This document shows, one piece after another, positions 51,231 through 59,761 of a stretch of 64,000 bases of DNA. The notes beneath the pieces are model-generated. The model was not told the DNA's origin. It was given only the letters and a program-made list of their open reading frames with translations, and ran no database searches. The translations under genes and the position numbers were made by a program. Source of the stretch: Streptomyces olivaceoviridis. GTDB taxonomy: Bacteria > Actinomycetota > Actinomycetes > Streptomycetales > Streptomycetaceae. How positions within the stretch are numbered: the first letter of the stretch is position 1; the number at the start of each line of letters is the position of its first letter. The DNA lies in NCBI RefSeq assembly GCF_014650115.1, contig NZ_BMUI01000021.1, positions 1 to 64,000 of the forward strand, read 5' to 3'.

Positions 51231-52592
51231 GTGACCTTCGGAAACGATGACTCCCGCCGGCCCATGGAGCGCAGTCTGACACCGGACCAGCTGGAGCTGT
51301 TCGAGAAGGAGTTCACCGCGCGCCCGGTGAACCGGCTGATGCAGAACGCGGTCACGCGGACACCCGTCGACGATGTCGCCCTCGACCGGCGGATACTCAC
51401 CGGTGTCGACCACTCGGTCTCCCACCACCTGGACGACTGGAAGGCCACCGACCAGAAGCAGAGCGGGCGTTGCTGGATGTTCGCCGGGCTCAACCTGCTC
51501 CGGGTCGGCGCCGCACGGAAGCTGGGCGTGAAGGACTTCGAGTTCTCCCAGAACTACCTGCTCTGGTGGGACAAGTTCGAGCGGGCCAACCACTTCCTGG
51601 AGGCCGTCGTCGAGACCTCGGACCGGGACGTGGACGACCGCACGGTGGCCCACCTGCTGGCGGACCCGATCAGTGACGGCGGCCAGTGGAACATGTTCGT
51701 CGCCCTCGTCGCCAAGCACGGCCTGGTCCCCAAGTCGGCCATGCCGGAGACCGACAGCTCCTCCTCGACCCGGGCGATGAACCGGGCCCTGGGCACCCTG
51801 CTCCGCCAGGGCGCCCGCGACCTGCGCGCGCTGGCCGCCGAGGGGGTCGAAGCACAGCGGGAGCACAAGCGGGAGGTGCTGGCCGCCGTCCACCGGGTGC
51901 TCGGCATCCATCTCGGTACGCCTCCGCAGCGGTTCCTGTGGCAGTGGGAGGACAAGGACAAGGAGTTCCACCGCGACGGTTGGCTCACCCCGGCCGAGTT
52001 CGCCGCCTCCTATGTCCAGCTCCCGCTGGACGAGTACGTCTGCCTGGTGCACGATCCCCGGGAGTCGAGCCCGGTCGGCCGCACGTTCACCGTCGAGTAC
52101 CTGGGCAATGTCGTGGACGCCCCGCCGGTCGTCTACCTCAACGCGCCGATCGAGCTGCTGAAGCGGCTGGCCATGGAGGCGATCGTCGGCGGCGAGCCGG
52201 TGTGGTTCGGCTGCGACGTGGCCAAGATGATGCACGCGGACGCCGGCGTCTGGGACGCCGCGCTCTTCGACTACGCCGCCGTCTACGACGCCCCGTTCAC
52301 CCTCGACAAGGCCGACCGGCTGCTGCACCACGACACGCAGATGACCCACGCGATGCTGTTCACCGGCGTCGACGTGGTGGACGGGAGCCCGCGCCGCTGG
52401 CGGGTGGAGAACAGCTGGGGCGAGAAGAAGGCCGACAAGGGATTCTGGACCATGAACGACTCGTGGTTCGGCGAGCATGTCTTCGAGATCGCCGTGCGCC
52501 GCTCCGCGCTGCCGCCGGAGCTGGCCGGCGCCCTCGACCAGCCGCCGATCGTCCTGCCCGCCTGGGACCCCATGGGCGCCCTCGCGGACTGA
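51231..52592 (+). CDS. pepC: Aminopeptidase C (bleomycin hydrolase family, C1)
   Basis: A 453-residue papain-fold cysteine aminopeptidase that forms hexamers and trims peptides in the cytoplasm. The catalytic triad is C81 (QSGRCWMFAG), H373 (MTHAML) and N394 (ENSWGEK). Length and motif order fit PepC and bleomycin hydrolases. GTG at 51231 has a GGAG ribosome binding site. It has no obvious operon partner. Confidence 0.9.
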   Translation: MTFGNDDSRRPMERSLTPDQLELFEKEFTARPVNRLMQNAVTRTPVDDVALDRRILTGVDHSVSHHLDDWKATDQKQSGRCWMFAGLNLLRVGAARKLGVKDFEFSQNYLLWWDKFERANHFLEAVVETSDRDVDDRTVAHLLADPISDGGQWNMFVALVAKHGLVPKSAMPETDSSSSTRAMNRALGTLLRQGARDLRALAAEGVEAQREHKREVLAAVHRVLGIHLGTPPQRFLWQWEDKDKEFHRDGWLTPAEFAASYVQLPLDEYVCLVHDPRESSPVGRTFTVEYLGNVVDAPPVVYLNAPIELLKRLAMEAIVGGEPVWFGCDVAKMMHADAGVWDAALFDYAAVYDAPFTLDKADRLLHHDTQMTHAMLFTGVDVVDGSPRRWRVENSWGEKKADKGFWTMNDSWFGEHVFEIAVRRSALPPELAGALDQPPIVLPAWDPMGALAD

Positions 52593-52898
52593 GCGCCGGC
52601 GAGGGCCCGCCGCCGCACCGCCTGTCGATGCCGTCAGCGCTGGTGGCCGGCCCGAGCGCCACGCGGATCGCGTGCGGCGTGATCGCCGTACCCCCGTCGT
52701 CGTCGCGGTCGGCGAACCGCGGCTCGCCGCCGCGCGCTCCGGGGACCGAGCCGGGGCGCCGGGCAGCGCGGGCGCGTCCGAGCCGTGCCGCCCGGAGGTG
52801 CCCGAGGCCGGCGGAACGGTCGTCACCGGCGCCTTACCGGCCGCTCGCGCCGTGCACGCATGCCCGCTGGAGCCCGCTCCATCCGGCACACTCAGCCC
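52593..52898. other. Gap without a supported gene
   Basis: The 306 bases between the aminopeptidase and the next gene have open frames on both strands but none with a recognisable domain or start site. One plus-strand frame (TPVVVAVGEPRLAAARSGD) looks superficially coding and could be a relic, but nothing confirms it. Confidence 0.4.
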
Positions 52899-53639
52899 AT
52901 GGAGACTGCCGAGTTCCTTCAGATCCTGGACCGCGAGGGTGGATTGCTCGCGACGGCCGCCGCCGCCGCGGGGCCCGAAGCCAAGGTGCCGACGTGCCCG
53001 GAGTGGCAGGTGCGGGACCTGGTACGGCACACCGGCACGGTGCACCGGTGGGCCGCCGCCCTGGTCGCCGAGGGGCAGACCGCCCCCCGGCCCCTGGGCG
53101 AGCCGCCGGCGCTGGACGGGGCCGAGCTGGTGGCCTGGTACCGGGACGGTCACGGCCTGCTGGTGGAGACGCTGGCCGCCGCGCCCGCCGACCTGGAGTG
53201 CTGGACCTTCCATCCCGCGCCGAGCCCCTCGTCGCTGGCGTTCTGGACCCGGCGGCAGGCGCACGAGACGACCGTGCACCGCTACGACGCCGAGGCGGCG
53301 CGCGGCGGCACGCCGTCCCCGATCGCGCCGGAGTTCGCGGTGGACGGCATCGACGAACTGCTGCGCGGCTTCCACGCCCGCCCCCGCAGCCGGATGCGCA
53401 CCGAGGAGCCGCGTACGCTCCGGGTGCGCGCGCTGGACGCGGGGCAGGACGCGGTGTGGACGGTGCGGCTCGGTGACGGGCCGCCGGTGACCGCACGGGC
53501 GGAGCAGGGTCCGGCCGAGGCCGAACTCTCGGGGCCGGCCGATCAGTTGTACCTGGCGCTGTGGAACCGGACGGCGGTGCCGCACCTGACCGGCGACCCG
53601 TCACTCGCGGCCCTGTGGCGGGAGCGGTCGCGGATCTGA
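52899..53639 (+). CDS. Maleylpyruvate-isomerase-fold (DinB-like) protein
   Basis: A 246-residue protein of the maleylpyruvate isomerase/mycothiol-dependent DinB superfamily, TIGR03083-like. The N-terminal four-helix bundle holds metal ligands in VRHTGTVHRW and QAHETTVHRYDAE. A C-terminal SCP2-like domain (about 170-240) follows. It may be a mycothiol-dependent transferase or isomerase; the substrate is unknown. ATG at 52899. Confidence 0.82.
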   Translation: METAEFLQILDREGGLLATAAAAAGPEAKVPTCPEWQVRDLVRHTGTVHRWAAALVAEGQTAPRPLGEPPALDGAELVAWYRDGHGLLVETLAAAPADLECWTFHPAPSPSSLAFWTRRQAHETTVHRYDAEAARGGTPSPIAPEFAVDGIDELLRGFHARPRSRMRTEEPRTLRVRALDAGQDAVWTVRLGDGPPVTARAEQGPAEAELSGPADQLYLALWNRTAVPHLTGDPSLAALWRERSRI

Positions 53640-53673
53640 CGACCGCGACAGCCCTCACCGCCACCGAGACCCC

Positions 53674-54075
53674 TCAGTCCGCCTCGGCCAGCATCCTGGC
53701 CAGCACCGCGCGCTGCACCGGCCGTACCTCGCCGTGCAGCGCGCGTCCCTTCGCCGTGAGGACCACCCGCACCCCGCGCCGGTCCTCCGGACACATGGCC
53801 CGCTCGACCAGGCCGTCCTTCTCCAGGCGGCCGATGAGCCGGGACAGCGCGCTCTGGCTGAGGTGGACCCGGTCGGAGATCTCCTGCACCCGGTAGGCGG
53901 AGCCGCCGTCCGCGGCCGCGCCCTCGGCCAGCAGGTCGAGCACCTCGAAGTCGCTCGCGCACAGTCCGTGCCCGTGCAGCGCCCGGTCCACTTCGCACTG
54001 GGTGCGGGCATGCAGGGCCAGGATGTCCCGCCACTGCTCCACGAGCGCCTGTTCGGGCTGCCTCTTCGCCGCCAT
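53674..54075 (-). CDS. MarR-family transcriptional regulator
   Basis: A 133-residue winged-helix MarR protein. The recognition helix region reads EISDRVHLSQSALSRLIGRL, followed by the wing ERAMCPEDRRGVRVVLTAKG. It is divergent from an efflux pump gene, with a 12+12 bp inverted repeat between them, so it almost certainly represses the pump and itself. ATG at 54075. Confidence 0.9.
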   Translation of the reverse strand: MAAKRQPEQALVEQWRDILALHARTQCEVDRALHGHGLCASDFEVLDLLAEGAAADGGSAYRVQEISDRVHLSQSALSRLIGRLEKDGLVERAMCPEDRRGVRVVLTAKGRALHGEVRPVQRAVLARMLAEAD

Positions 54076-54092
54076 GAGCGCACCGTAGCAGA

Positions 54093-54128
54093 CAAACGCA
54101 TTTATTGCACCGTCATTAAATGCGTTTG
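54093..54128. promoter_or_regulatory. MarR operator, perfect 12-bp arms
   Basis: CAAACGCATTTA (54093-54104) and TAAATGCGTTTG (54117-54128) are exact inverted copies separated by 12 bases. They lie between the MarR start (54075) and the efflux pump start (54162) and are far more A/T-rich than the surroundings. Binding by the MarR product is inferred. Confidence 0.75.
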
Positions 54129-54161
54129 CATCTCATGCAGGTGCATGTAAGTGTTCGCGGC

Positions 54162-55652
54162 ATGACCTCTCCGCTCAACACCTCCGCGACGCCGTCCGCG
54201 GCGGTCCGCTGGACACCCAGACTGTGGGGCACCCTGCTGGTGCTGTGCGCCGCGATGTTCCTGGACGCGCTGGACGTGTCGATGGTCGGCGTCGCGCTGC
54301 CCTCCATCGGTTCCGATCTCGGCCTGTCCACGTCGACCCTGCAATGGGTCGTCAGCGGCTACATCCTGGGCTACGGCGGCCTGCTCCTCCTCGGCGGCCG
54401 GACCGCGGACCTGCTCGGCCGGCGCCAGGTGTTCCTGGTGGCGCTGGGTGTCTTCGCACTGGCCTCGCTGCTCGGCGGACTCGTGGACTCCGGCCCGCTG
54501 CTGATCGCCAGCCGCTTCGTCAAGGGCCTGAGCGCGGCCTTCACGGCACCGGCGGGCCTGTCGATCATCACCACGACGTTCCCGGAGGGCCCGCTGCGCA
54601 ACCGGGCCCTGTCGATCTACACCACCTGCGCCGCCGCCGGCTACTCCATGGGCCTCGTCTTCTCCGGGCTGCTCACCGAGGCCAGCTGGCGGTTCACCAT
54701 GCTGCTGCCCGCCCCGGTCGCACTGCTCGCGCTGGTCGTGGGCACGAGGCTGCTGCCGCGCACCGAGCGCGAACGCGACCACGGCGGCTACGACATCCCG
54801 GGTGCCGTCCTCGGCACCGCCTCGATGCTGCTGCTGGTGTTCACCGTAGTCGAGGCGCCCGGGACCGGCTGGGCCTCGGCCCGGACGCTCCTGTCCTTCG
54901 TCGCCGTGGCCGTCATGCTGGTCGCCTTCGTGCTCGTCGAGCTGCGCACCCCGAGCCCGCTGGTCCGGCTCGGGGTGCTGCGCTCCGGGCCGCAGGTCCG
55001 GGCCCAGCTGGGCGCGTTGACGTTCGTCGGCAGCTACACGGGGTTCCAGTTCCTGGTCACGCTCTACATGCAGCAGGTGCTGGGCTGGTCGGCCCTGCAC
55101 ACGGCGCTCGCGTTCCTGCCGGCGGGCGCGCTGGTGGCGCTCTCCGCGACCAAGGTCGGGGCCGTCATCGACCGGTTCGGCACCGCGCGGCTGATCGTGC
55201 TCGGCTTCGTCCTGCTGGCGGTCGGGTACGCGCTGTTCCTGCGCGTCGACCTGCACCCGGTCTACGCGGCGGTGATCCTGCCGACCATGCTGCTGGTCGG
55301 CTCGGGCTTCGCGCTGACCTTCCCGTCCCTCAACGTCCAGGCCACCAACGGCGTGGACGAGCACGAGCAGGGCATGGTCTCGGGTCTGCTCAACACCTCG
55401 GTGCAGGTGGGCGGCGCGCTCTTCCTGGCCGTCGTGACGGCGGTGGTGACCGCGCACGCTCCCGCGCGGGCCACTCCGCAGGCCGTCCTGGACAGCTACC
55501 GGCCCGGTCTGGTCGTGGTCGCGGCCATGGCCGTCGTGGGGCTGCTGCTGTCGCTCACCGGGCTGCGCCGGTCCCGCCGGGGACGGTCGGTCGTGGTCGC
55601 CAGGTCCACCGTGAAGGAGGCGGACGTGGACCGCGTACCGGTCCGTGACTAG
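54162..55652 (+). CDS. DHA2-family MFS drug efflux transporter
   Basis: A 496-residue pump with about fourteen membrane segments. Motif D1-like LDALDVSMVGVALPSIGSDL, WVVSGYILGYGGLLLLGGRT and the loop ADLLGRRQVF identify the EmrB/QacA drug:H+ antiporter group. ATG at 54162 is favoured; ATG at 54120 lies inside the operator. A strong hairpin at 55689-55722 ends the transcript. Expression should rise when the MarR protein binds a drug. Confidence 0.88.
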   Translation: MTSPLNTSATPSAAVRWTPRLWGTLLVLCAAMFLDALDVSMVGVALPSIGSDLGLSTSTLQWVVSGYILGYGGLLLLGGRTADLLGRRQVFLVALGVFALASLLGGLVDSGPLLIASRFVKGLSAAFTAPAGLSIITTTFPEGPLRNRALSIYTTCAAAGYSMGLVFSGLLTEASWRFTMLLPAPVALLALVVGTRLLPRTERERDHGGYDIPGAVLGTASMLLLVFTVVEAPGTGWASARTLLSFVAVAVMLVAFVLVELRTPSPLVRLGVLRSGPQVRAQLGALTFVGSYTGFQFLVTLYMQQVLGWSALHTALAFLPAGALVALSATKVGAVIDRFGTARLIVLGFVLLAVGYALFLRVDLHPVYAAVILPTMLLVGSGFALTFPSLNVQATNGVDEHEQGMVSGLLNTSVQVGGALFLAVVTAVVTAHAPARATPQAVLDSYRPGLVVVAAMAVVGLLLSLTGLRRSRRGRSVVVARSTVKEADVDRVPVRD

Positions 55653-55688
55653 CGGAGGCCGGGAAAGAGGGGGGGCGCCTGCGCGCGT

Positions 55689-55722
55689 GCGCCCGGCGGG
55701 AATCGATTGTCCCGCCGGGCGC
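55689..55722. terminator. Strong stem-loop after the efflux gene
   Basis: Perfect 13-bp arms gcgcccggcggga and tcccgccgggcgc with an 8-base loop (atcgattg), located 37 bases after the transporter stop and before the next start. A strong factor-independent-type structure although without a U-run. Confidence 0.7.
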
Positions 55723-55742
55723 GCGCCTGCGAAACTGACGGA

Positions 55743-56027
55743 ATGTACGCAGACGGGGGCCGCCGGAACAAGGCGGAGCAGGACGCGGCGACGGTCGAGA
55801 CCGGCTACGCGCTCGTCAGCGCCGCGTTCGCTGCGGCGGTGCTGTTCGGGGCCGTGGCCGGGCCCGCGCTCCTCTTCGACCTGCCCGACCTCCCGTCGAA
55901 GGTCCTGCTGCGGCTCGGCATGACGGTCGCGTCGGTCGTGTTCGTGGCCCGGGTGGTCAGCGTGCTGGTGCGCTTCCGGCGGACGGCTCAGCCCAGCCAG
56001 CCGGGCCGCACCAACCCCGACTCGTAG
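55743..56027 (+). CDS. DUF6332-like small membrane protein
   Basis: A 94-residue protein with two membrane helices (ALVSAAFAAAVLFGAVAGPA and VLLRLGMTVASVVFVARVVS) preceded by QDAATVETGYA. I recall this as the DUF6332 family of streptomycetes. Its 3' end overlaps the convergent response regulator gene by about 40 bases. Function unknown. Confidence 0.72.
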   Translation: MYADGGRRNKAEQDAATVETGYALVSAAFAAAVLFGAVAGPALLFDLPDLPSKVLLRLGMTVASVVFVARVVSVLVRFRRTAQPSQPGRTNPDS

Positions 56028-56653
56028 GCGAGGACCACGAGTTGGGCGCGGTCCCGGGCGCCCAGCTTCACCATGGTCCGGCTCACGTGCGTCTTGGCCG
56101 TGAGCGGGCTGACCACCAGCCGACGGGCGATCTCCCCGTTGGACAGGCCGATGCCCACCAGCGCCATCACCTCCCGCTCCCGCTCGGTGAGCCGGGCGAG
56201 CGCGTCCGCAGCCGCGGGTTGCTTGGACCGCGCCGCGAACTCGGCGATCAGCCGACGCGTGACGCCCGGCGACAGCAGTGCGTCCCCCTCGACCACCGCC
56301 CTTACGGCGCGCAGGAGTTCGTCCGGCTCGGTGTCCTTCACCAGGAAGCCGGAGGCACCCGCGCGGATGGCCTCGAAGACGTACTCGTCCACTTCGAAGG
56401 TGGTGAGCATGACCACCTTCACGTCCGCCGACGCCGGGTCGGAGGTGATGCGCCGGGTCGCGGCCAGACCGTCCAGCACCGGCATGCGGATGTCCATGAG
56501 CACGACGTCCGGCCGCAGTTCGCGCACCCGGCGCAGCGCCTCCTCGCCGTCGGCCGCCTCGCCGGTCACCTCGATGTCCGGCTGGGCGTCGAGCAGCGCC
56601 CGGAAACCGGCGCGCACCAGCGACTGGTCGTCGGCCAGCAGTACCCGGATCAC
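55988..56653 (-). CDS. NarL/FixJ (LuxR-type) response regulator
   Basis: A 221-residue response regulator with a receiver domain (phosphorylation site D54 in VVLMDIRMP, acidic D8-D9, Thr in MLTTFEV and Lys in FLVKDTEP) and a C-terminal LuxR HTH (LTEREREVMALVGIGLSNGE). GTG start at 56653 overlaps the kinase stop by four bases (GTGA), so the pair is co-translated. Targets unknown. Confidence 0.9.
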   Translation of the reverse strand: MIRVLLADDQSLVRAGFRALLDAQPDIEVTGEAADGEEALRRVRELRPDVVLMDIRMPVLDGLAATRRITSDPASADVKVVMLTTFEVDEYVFEAIRAGASGFLVKDTEPDELLRAVRAVVEGDALLSPGVTRRLIAEFAARSKQPAAADALARLTEREREVMALVGIGLSNGEIARRLVVSPLTAKTHVSRTMVKLGARDRAQLVVLAYESGLVRPGWLG

Positions 56654-57870
56654 TGGTCCTCCCCGAGGCGCGACGGCAGGACGGCGAGCACCCGGAAGCC
56701 GCCGTCGGGGCGCGGGCCCGCCTCGACGGTGCCACCCAGCGCGGCGGCCCGCTCCCGCATGCCGGCCAGCCCGTTGCCGCCGCCCCCGGCGTCCGCGCCG
56801 GTCGCCGGTCCGTCGTCGTCGATCCGCAGCCGCAGAGCGCCGTCGGCGTACGCGAGGCGCACGCGCGCGTGCCGGGAACCGGAGTGGCGTACGACGTTGG
56901 TGAGTGCCTCCTGAACGATGCGGAAGGCGGCCAGGTCGGCGCCCGGCGGCAGCCGGGGCGGCTCGCCCTCGGTGTCGACGGTCAGGCCGGCCGCCGCGGC
57001 CTGCTCCACCAGTTCCGGCAGCCGGTCCAGACCGGGCGCGGGAGCGCGCGGCGCGGCGCCCGGGGCGCGCAGGGTGCCGAGGACCTGGCGCACCTCGCCG
57101 AGCGCCTCCTTGCTGGCGGCCTTGATCGTGGTGAGCGCGGCCCGCGCCTGCTCGGGGTCGCTGTCCAGCAGCGCGAGTCCCATGCCGGCCTGGACGTTGA
57201 TGACGGAGATGCTGTGGGCGAGGACGTCGTGCAGCTCGCGGGCGATGCGCAGCCGCTCCTCGTCCGCGCGCCGTCGCGCCGCCTCCGCGCGGTCCGCGCG
57301 CTCCCGTGCCCACTGTTCGCGCCGCACCCGGGCCAGCTCGGCGAGGGCGACGACGGCCAGCACCCAGGTGGCGACGACGATCTCCTGGCCGATGCCCGCG
57401 CCGCGGTCCCCGGCGGGCGGAAGCCATCGGTACAGCCAGAGCGCGACCAGGACGTGTCCCGCCCACAGCAGGGCCACGGCGGCCCAGGCCGCCCGCCGGT
57501 GCCCGGCGACGACCGCGCCGAAACAGCCGACCGCCACGGTGAGGAAGACCGGTCCGTACGGGTGGCCGAGGGCCAGATAGGCGAGGGTCGCAGTGGCCGT
57601 GCCGAACGCCACGGCCACCGGGTGGCGATGCCGCCACAACAACAGCGCCGCGGCGACGAGCAGCAGCACGCGCGCGTAACCGTCGAGCGGCACCCGGTCC
57701 GGCTGGGCGTGCGCGGCGAAGTCGCTGCCGACCAGCACGAACGCGGTGAGCAGCACGGTGGAACGCCACGGCGGCCGGGCGCGGTGCGTCACGGCCCGGT
57801 CCGGGCGGTTCCACCCCGGCGGCCCGTACCGCCACCCGTGCGAGGGGCCGCCGCCGCGCTGCTCGTCCAT
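56650..57870 (-). CDS. HisKA_3-type sensor histidine kinase
   Basis: A 406-residue kinase with about five N-terminal membrane helices (residues about 38-180), a HisKA_3 dimerisation region with phospho-acceptor H214 (ARELHDVLAHSISVINVQ) and a HATPase domain (IVQEALTNVVRHSGSRHARV, then GNGLAGMRERAAALGG). No extracellular sensor domain is seen, so it probably senses through its membrane part. It partners the downstream regulator in the same operon. ATG at 57870. Confidence 0.9.
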   Translation of the reverse strand: MDEQRGGGPSHGWRYGPPGWNRPDRAVTHRARPPWRSTVLLTAFVLVGSDFAAHAQPDRVPLDGYARVLLLVAAALLLWRHRHPVAVAFGTATATLAYLALGHPYGPVFLTVAVGCFGAVVAGHRRAAWAAVALLWAGHVLVALWLYRWLPPAGDRGAGIGQEIVVATWVLAVVALAELARVRREQWARERADRAEAARRRADEERLRIARELHDVLAHSISVINVQAGMGLALLDSDPEQARAALTTIKAASKEALGEVRQVLGTLRAPGAAPRAPAPGLDRLPELVEQAAAAGLTVDTEGEPPRLPPGADLAAFRIVQEALTNVVRHSGSRHARVRLAYADGALRLRIDDDGPATGADAGGGGNGLAGMRERAAALGGTVEAGPRPDGGFRVLAVLPSRLGEDQ

Positions 57871-57989
57871 GCGGGCCACGCTAGACGCCGACGCACCGGG
57901 ACGACGTCAGCCGGGCGAGGCGATCACAGGTACTCCCGGGGGAGTACGCGCCGCAGGACGCCGGGGTGACGTGGCTCACGGGGGGCGTC

Positions 57990-58224
57990 GCCGGACGGGA
58001 CCCCGCATCCCCGACGCCAGGCGGGACCCCACGCCCCGGACGCCGGACCGGACTCCCCGCCCCGAACACCGGACCGAACCCCGCATCCCCAACGCCAAGC
58101 GGGACCCCACACCCCGGACGCCGGACCGGACCCCACACCCCCGATGCCAGGCGTGGACTGCCCGCTCCGGACGCCAGGCAGGACTCCGCATCCCGCACGC
58201 CGGACGGGACCCCGCATCCCGGTC
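57990..58224. repeat. Nine-copy 26-bp tandem repeat
   Basis: Units start at 57990, 58016, 58042, 58068, 58094, 58120, 58146 (27 bp), 58173 and 58199. Each begins gccggac or a variant and continues ggaccccgcatcccc or close to it. Copies 1-3 and 4-6 match as trimers, giving a higher-order 78-bp period. The array lies in a 523-base gap between the kinase start and a secreted-protein gene; no gene is supported in that gap. Confidence 0.85.
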
Positions 58225-58393
58225 CCCGGCGGGAGCAGCGGCGGGGCGAGCCGGGCGGCCGGCCGACGCCGGGACGGGACGGGACGGTCCGCGGTGGGCG
58301 TGGTCCGGCACCGGGGCACCACGCCGCGGGCCGGTGCCGCACGCGTCAGCGCGCAACCCGACCCGGCCCCGGCCGGGGAAGAGCCCGGGGCGG

Positions 58394-58807
58394 TCAGGTG
58401 ACGTCCTCACAGGGCAGTCCCACGGAGGTGTACCTGCCGTTGTCCAGCTCCCAGCCCTCGGCACAGGTCTGGCCGGTTCCCCGGCCCTTCCCCGCGACGC
58501 CGGGGTAGGCGCTGTCCTTGCCTTCCACCCTCATGCCGGGGCCCCACACGTTGATGTGGCCGTAGAACCGGTTCGAGCCGCTGTAGTAGCCGCTCGTCGT
58601 GTAGCCGGACGCGTTGCCGACCACGTTGACGCAGACCTTGTGATTGCATCCGTGCGCGTCCCTGTGCCCAGGGGTCTTGCTCACCCGGAGGCACACGTCC
58701 CGCGCGCACTGCCAGGCCGCGCTTTCGTGGGCCGTCTCGGCGGCGCCGGCACCGGCGCTTGCCGTGATCAGAGCGAATGCCGCTGCCGCAACGAGCAGAG
58801 AACGCAT
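58394..58807 (-). CDS. Six-cysteine secreted protein
   Basis: A 137-residue precursor with a Sec signal peptide of about 23 residues (MRSLLVAAAAFALITASAGA). The mature part has cysteines at about 34, 39, 54, 59, 115 and 133, enough for three disulfides, and aromatic Tyr/Gly repeats (GYTTSGYYSGSNRFYGHINV). The family is unknown to me. It lies alone; the cysteine pattern suggests a compact extracellular domain such as a small enzyme, inhibitor or binding protein. Confidence 0.75.
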   Translation of the reverse strand: MRSLLVAAAAFALITASAGAGAAETAHESAAWQCARDVCLRVSKTPGHRDAHGCNHKVCVNVVGNASGYTTSGYYSGSNRFYGHINVWGPGMRVEGKDSAYPGVAGKGRGTGQTCAEGWELDNGRYTSVGLPCEDVT

Positions 58808-58923
58808 GGAACCTCCTGTGTGACCGGCTCAGAGAGCACCCTGGTGCTCAGTCAAGCCACGGCCGCGACCGGCCCGGCAGGAGATCCGCCGCCAAACCAC
58901 CCTGAAGAGGGGCAACGCCCCAC

Positions 58924-59616
58924 TCACCCCCGCCCCAGCCCCACCCCCTCCGCCAGTCGGCCGGCCGCGTGGCGGAAGAACGTCTCCCGGTCCTCCACCA
59001 CCCGGTTGAACTGGCCGAACAGTTCGAAGCCGATCAGTCCGAACAGCTGGGCCCAGGCCGCCACCAGCGCCACCGCGGCCTCCGGCGGTACGTCGGCGGC
59101 GAAGTCGGCGACCATGCGCGCGCCCTCGGGACGCAGGTCGGCCGGGAGGGAGAGCCCGGACAGGCCCGGACCCTCGTGGGCGTCCCGCACGATGCCGATG
59201 AAGACCATGCCGACGCGGGCCGCGGCCGGGACGGTGGTCTCGGGGGCGGAGTAGCCGGGCACGGGTGAGCCGTAGATCAGCGCGTACTCGTGCGGATGGG
59301 CGAGCGCCCAGTCGCGGACCGCCTCGCACACGGCGATCCAGCGGGCCGGCGGCGGGGCGTCGGCCACGGCGTCCCGGGCCCGCTCGGCCGCCTCGCCGAC
59401 GGAGTCGTAGGCGTCGATGATCAGGGCGGTCAGCAGGTCGTCCCGGCTGGGGAAGTAGCGGTACAGGGCCGACGAGACCATGCCCAGCTCGCGGGCCACG
59501 GCCCGCAGGGAGAGCTTGGCCGCGCCCTCCGCCGCGAGCTGTCTGCGCGCCGCCTCCTTGATGGCCGCGGTGACTTCCTGCCTGGCCCGGGCGCGGGCAC
59601 CTTGTGCGGTGGTCAT
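58924..59616 (-). CDS. TetR/AcrR-family regulator
   Basis: A 230-residue TetR protein with HTH LSLRAVARELGMVSSALYRY and a TetR_C_13-like ligand domain (AVCEAVRDWALAHPHEYALI, GMVFIGIVRDAHEG). ATG at 59616, 145 bases from the divergent deazaflavin oxidoreductase gene, with repeated GAGAGC-type palindromes between them. It probably represses that oxidoreductase. Confidence 0.88.
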   Translation of the reverse strand: MTTAQGARARARQEVTAAIKEAARRQLAAEGAAKLSLRAVARELGMVSSALYRYFPSRDDLLTALIIDAYDSVGEAAERARDAVADAPPPARWIAVCEAVRDWALAHPHEYALIYGSPVPGYSAPETTVPAAARVGMVFIGIVRDAHEGPGLSGLSLPADLRPEGARMVADFAADVPPEAAVALVAAWAQLFGLIGFELFGQFNRVVEDRETFFRHAAGRLAEGVGLGRG

Positions 59617-59636
59617 GCCAGCAGTGTGCCATGCGG

Positions 59637-59742
59637 GAGAGCGGTGCACACAGACGAGAGCGGCAGACAAAAAAGAGAGCACCGCTCTTGCTTCGGAGCA
59701 CCTCTCTCCCCCACACTGGAGTCGAGCGAGAGCACCGCTCTC
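59637..59742. promoter_or_regulatory. Three GAGAGC-nnn-GCTCTC operators
   Basis: gagagcaccgctctc at 59728-59742 is a perfect 6+3+6 palindrome. gagagcaccgctctt at 59675-59689 differs in one arm base. A weaker match gagagcggtgcacac lies at 59637-59651. All fall between the TetR and oxidoreductase starts, so the TetR protein is the likely binder. Confidence 0.65.
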
Positions 59743-59761
59743 TCAAACCGTGGGGGTCACC

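Noticed and set aside
51198..53585. 795-codon minus-strand frame opposite the aminopeptidase
   Set aside because: Spans two clear plus-strand genes and the gap between them; no motifs.
57990..58224. CRISPR-like array
   Set aside because: Units are directly adjacent with no unique spacers and no cas genes are nearby, so it is a simple tandem repeat.
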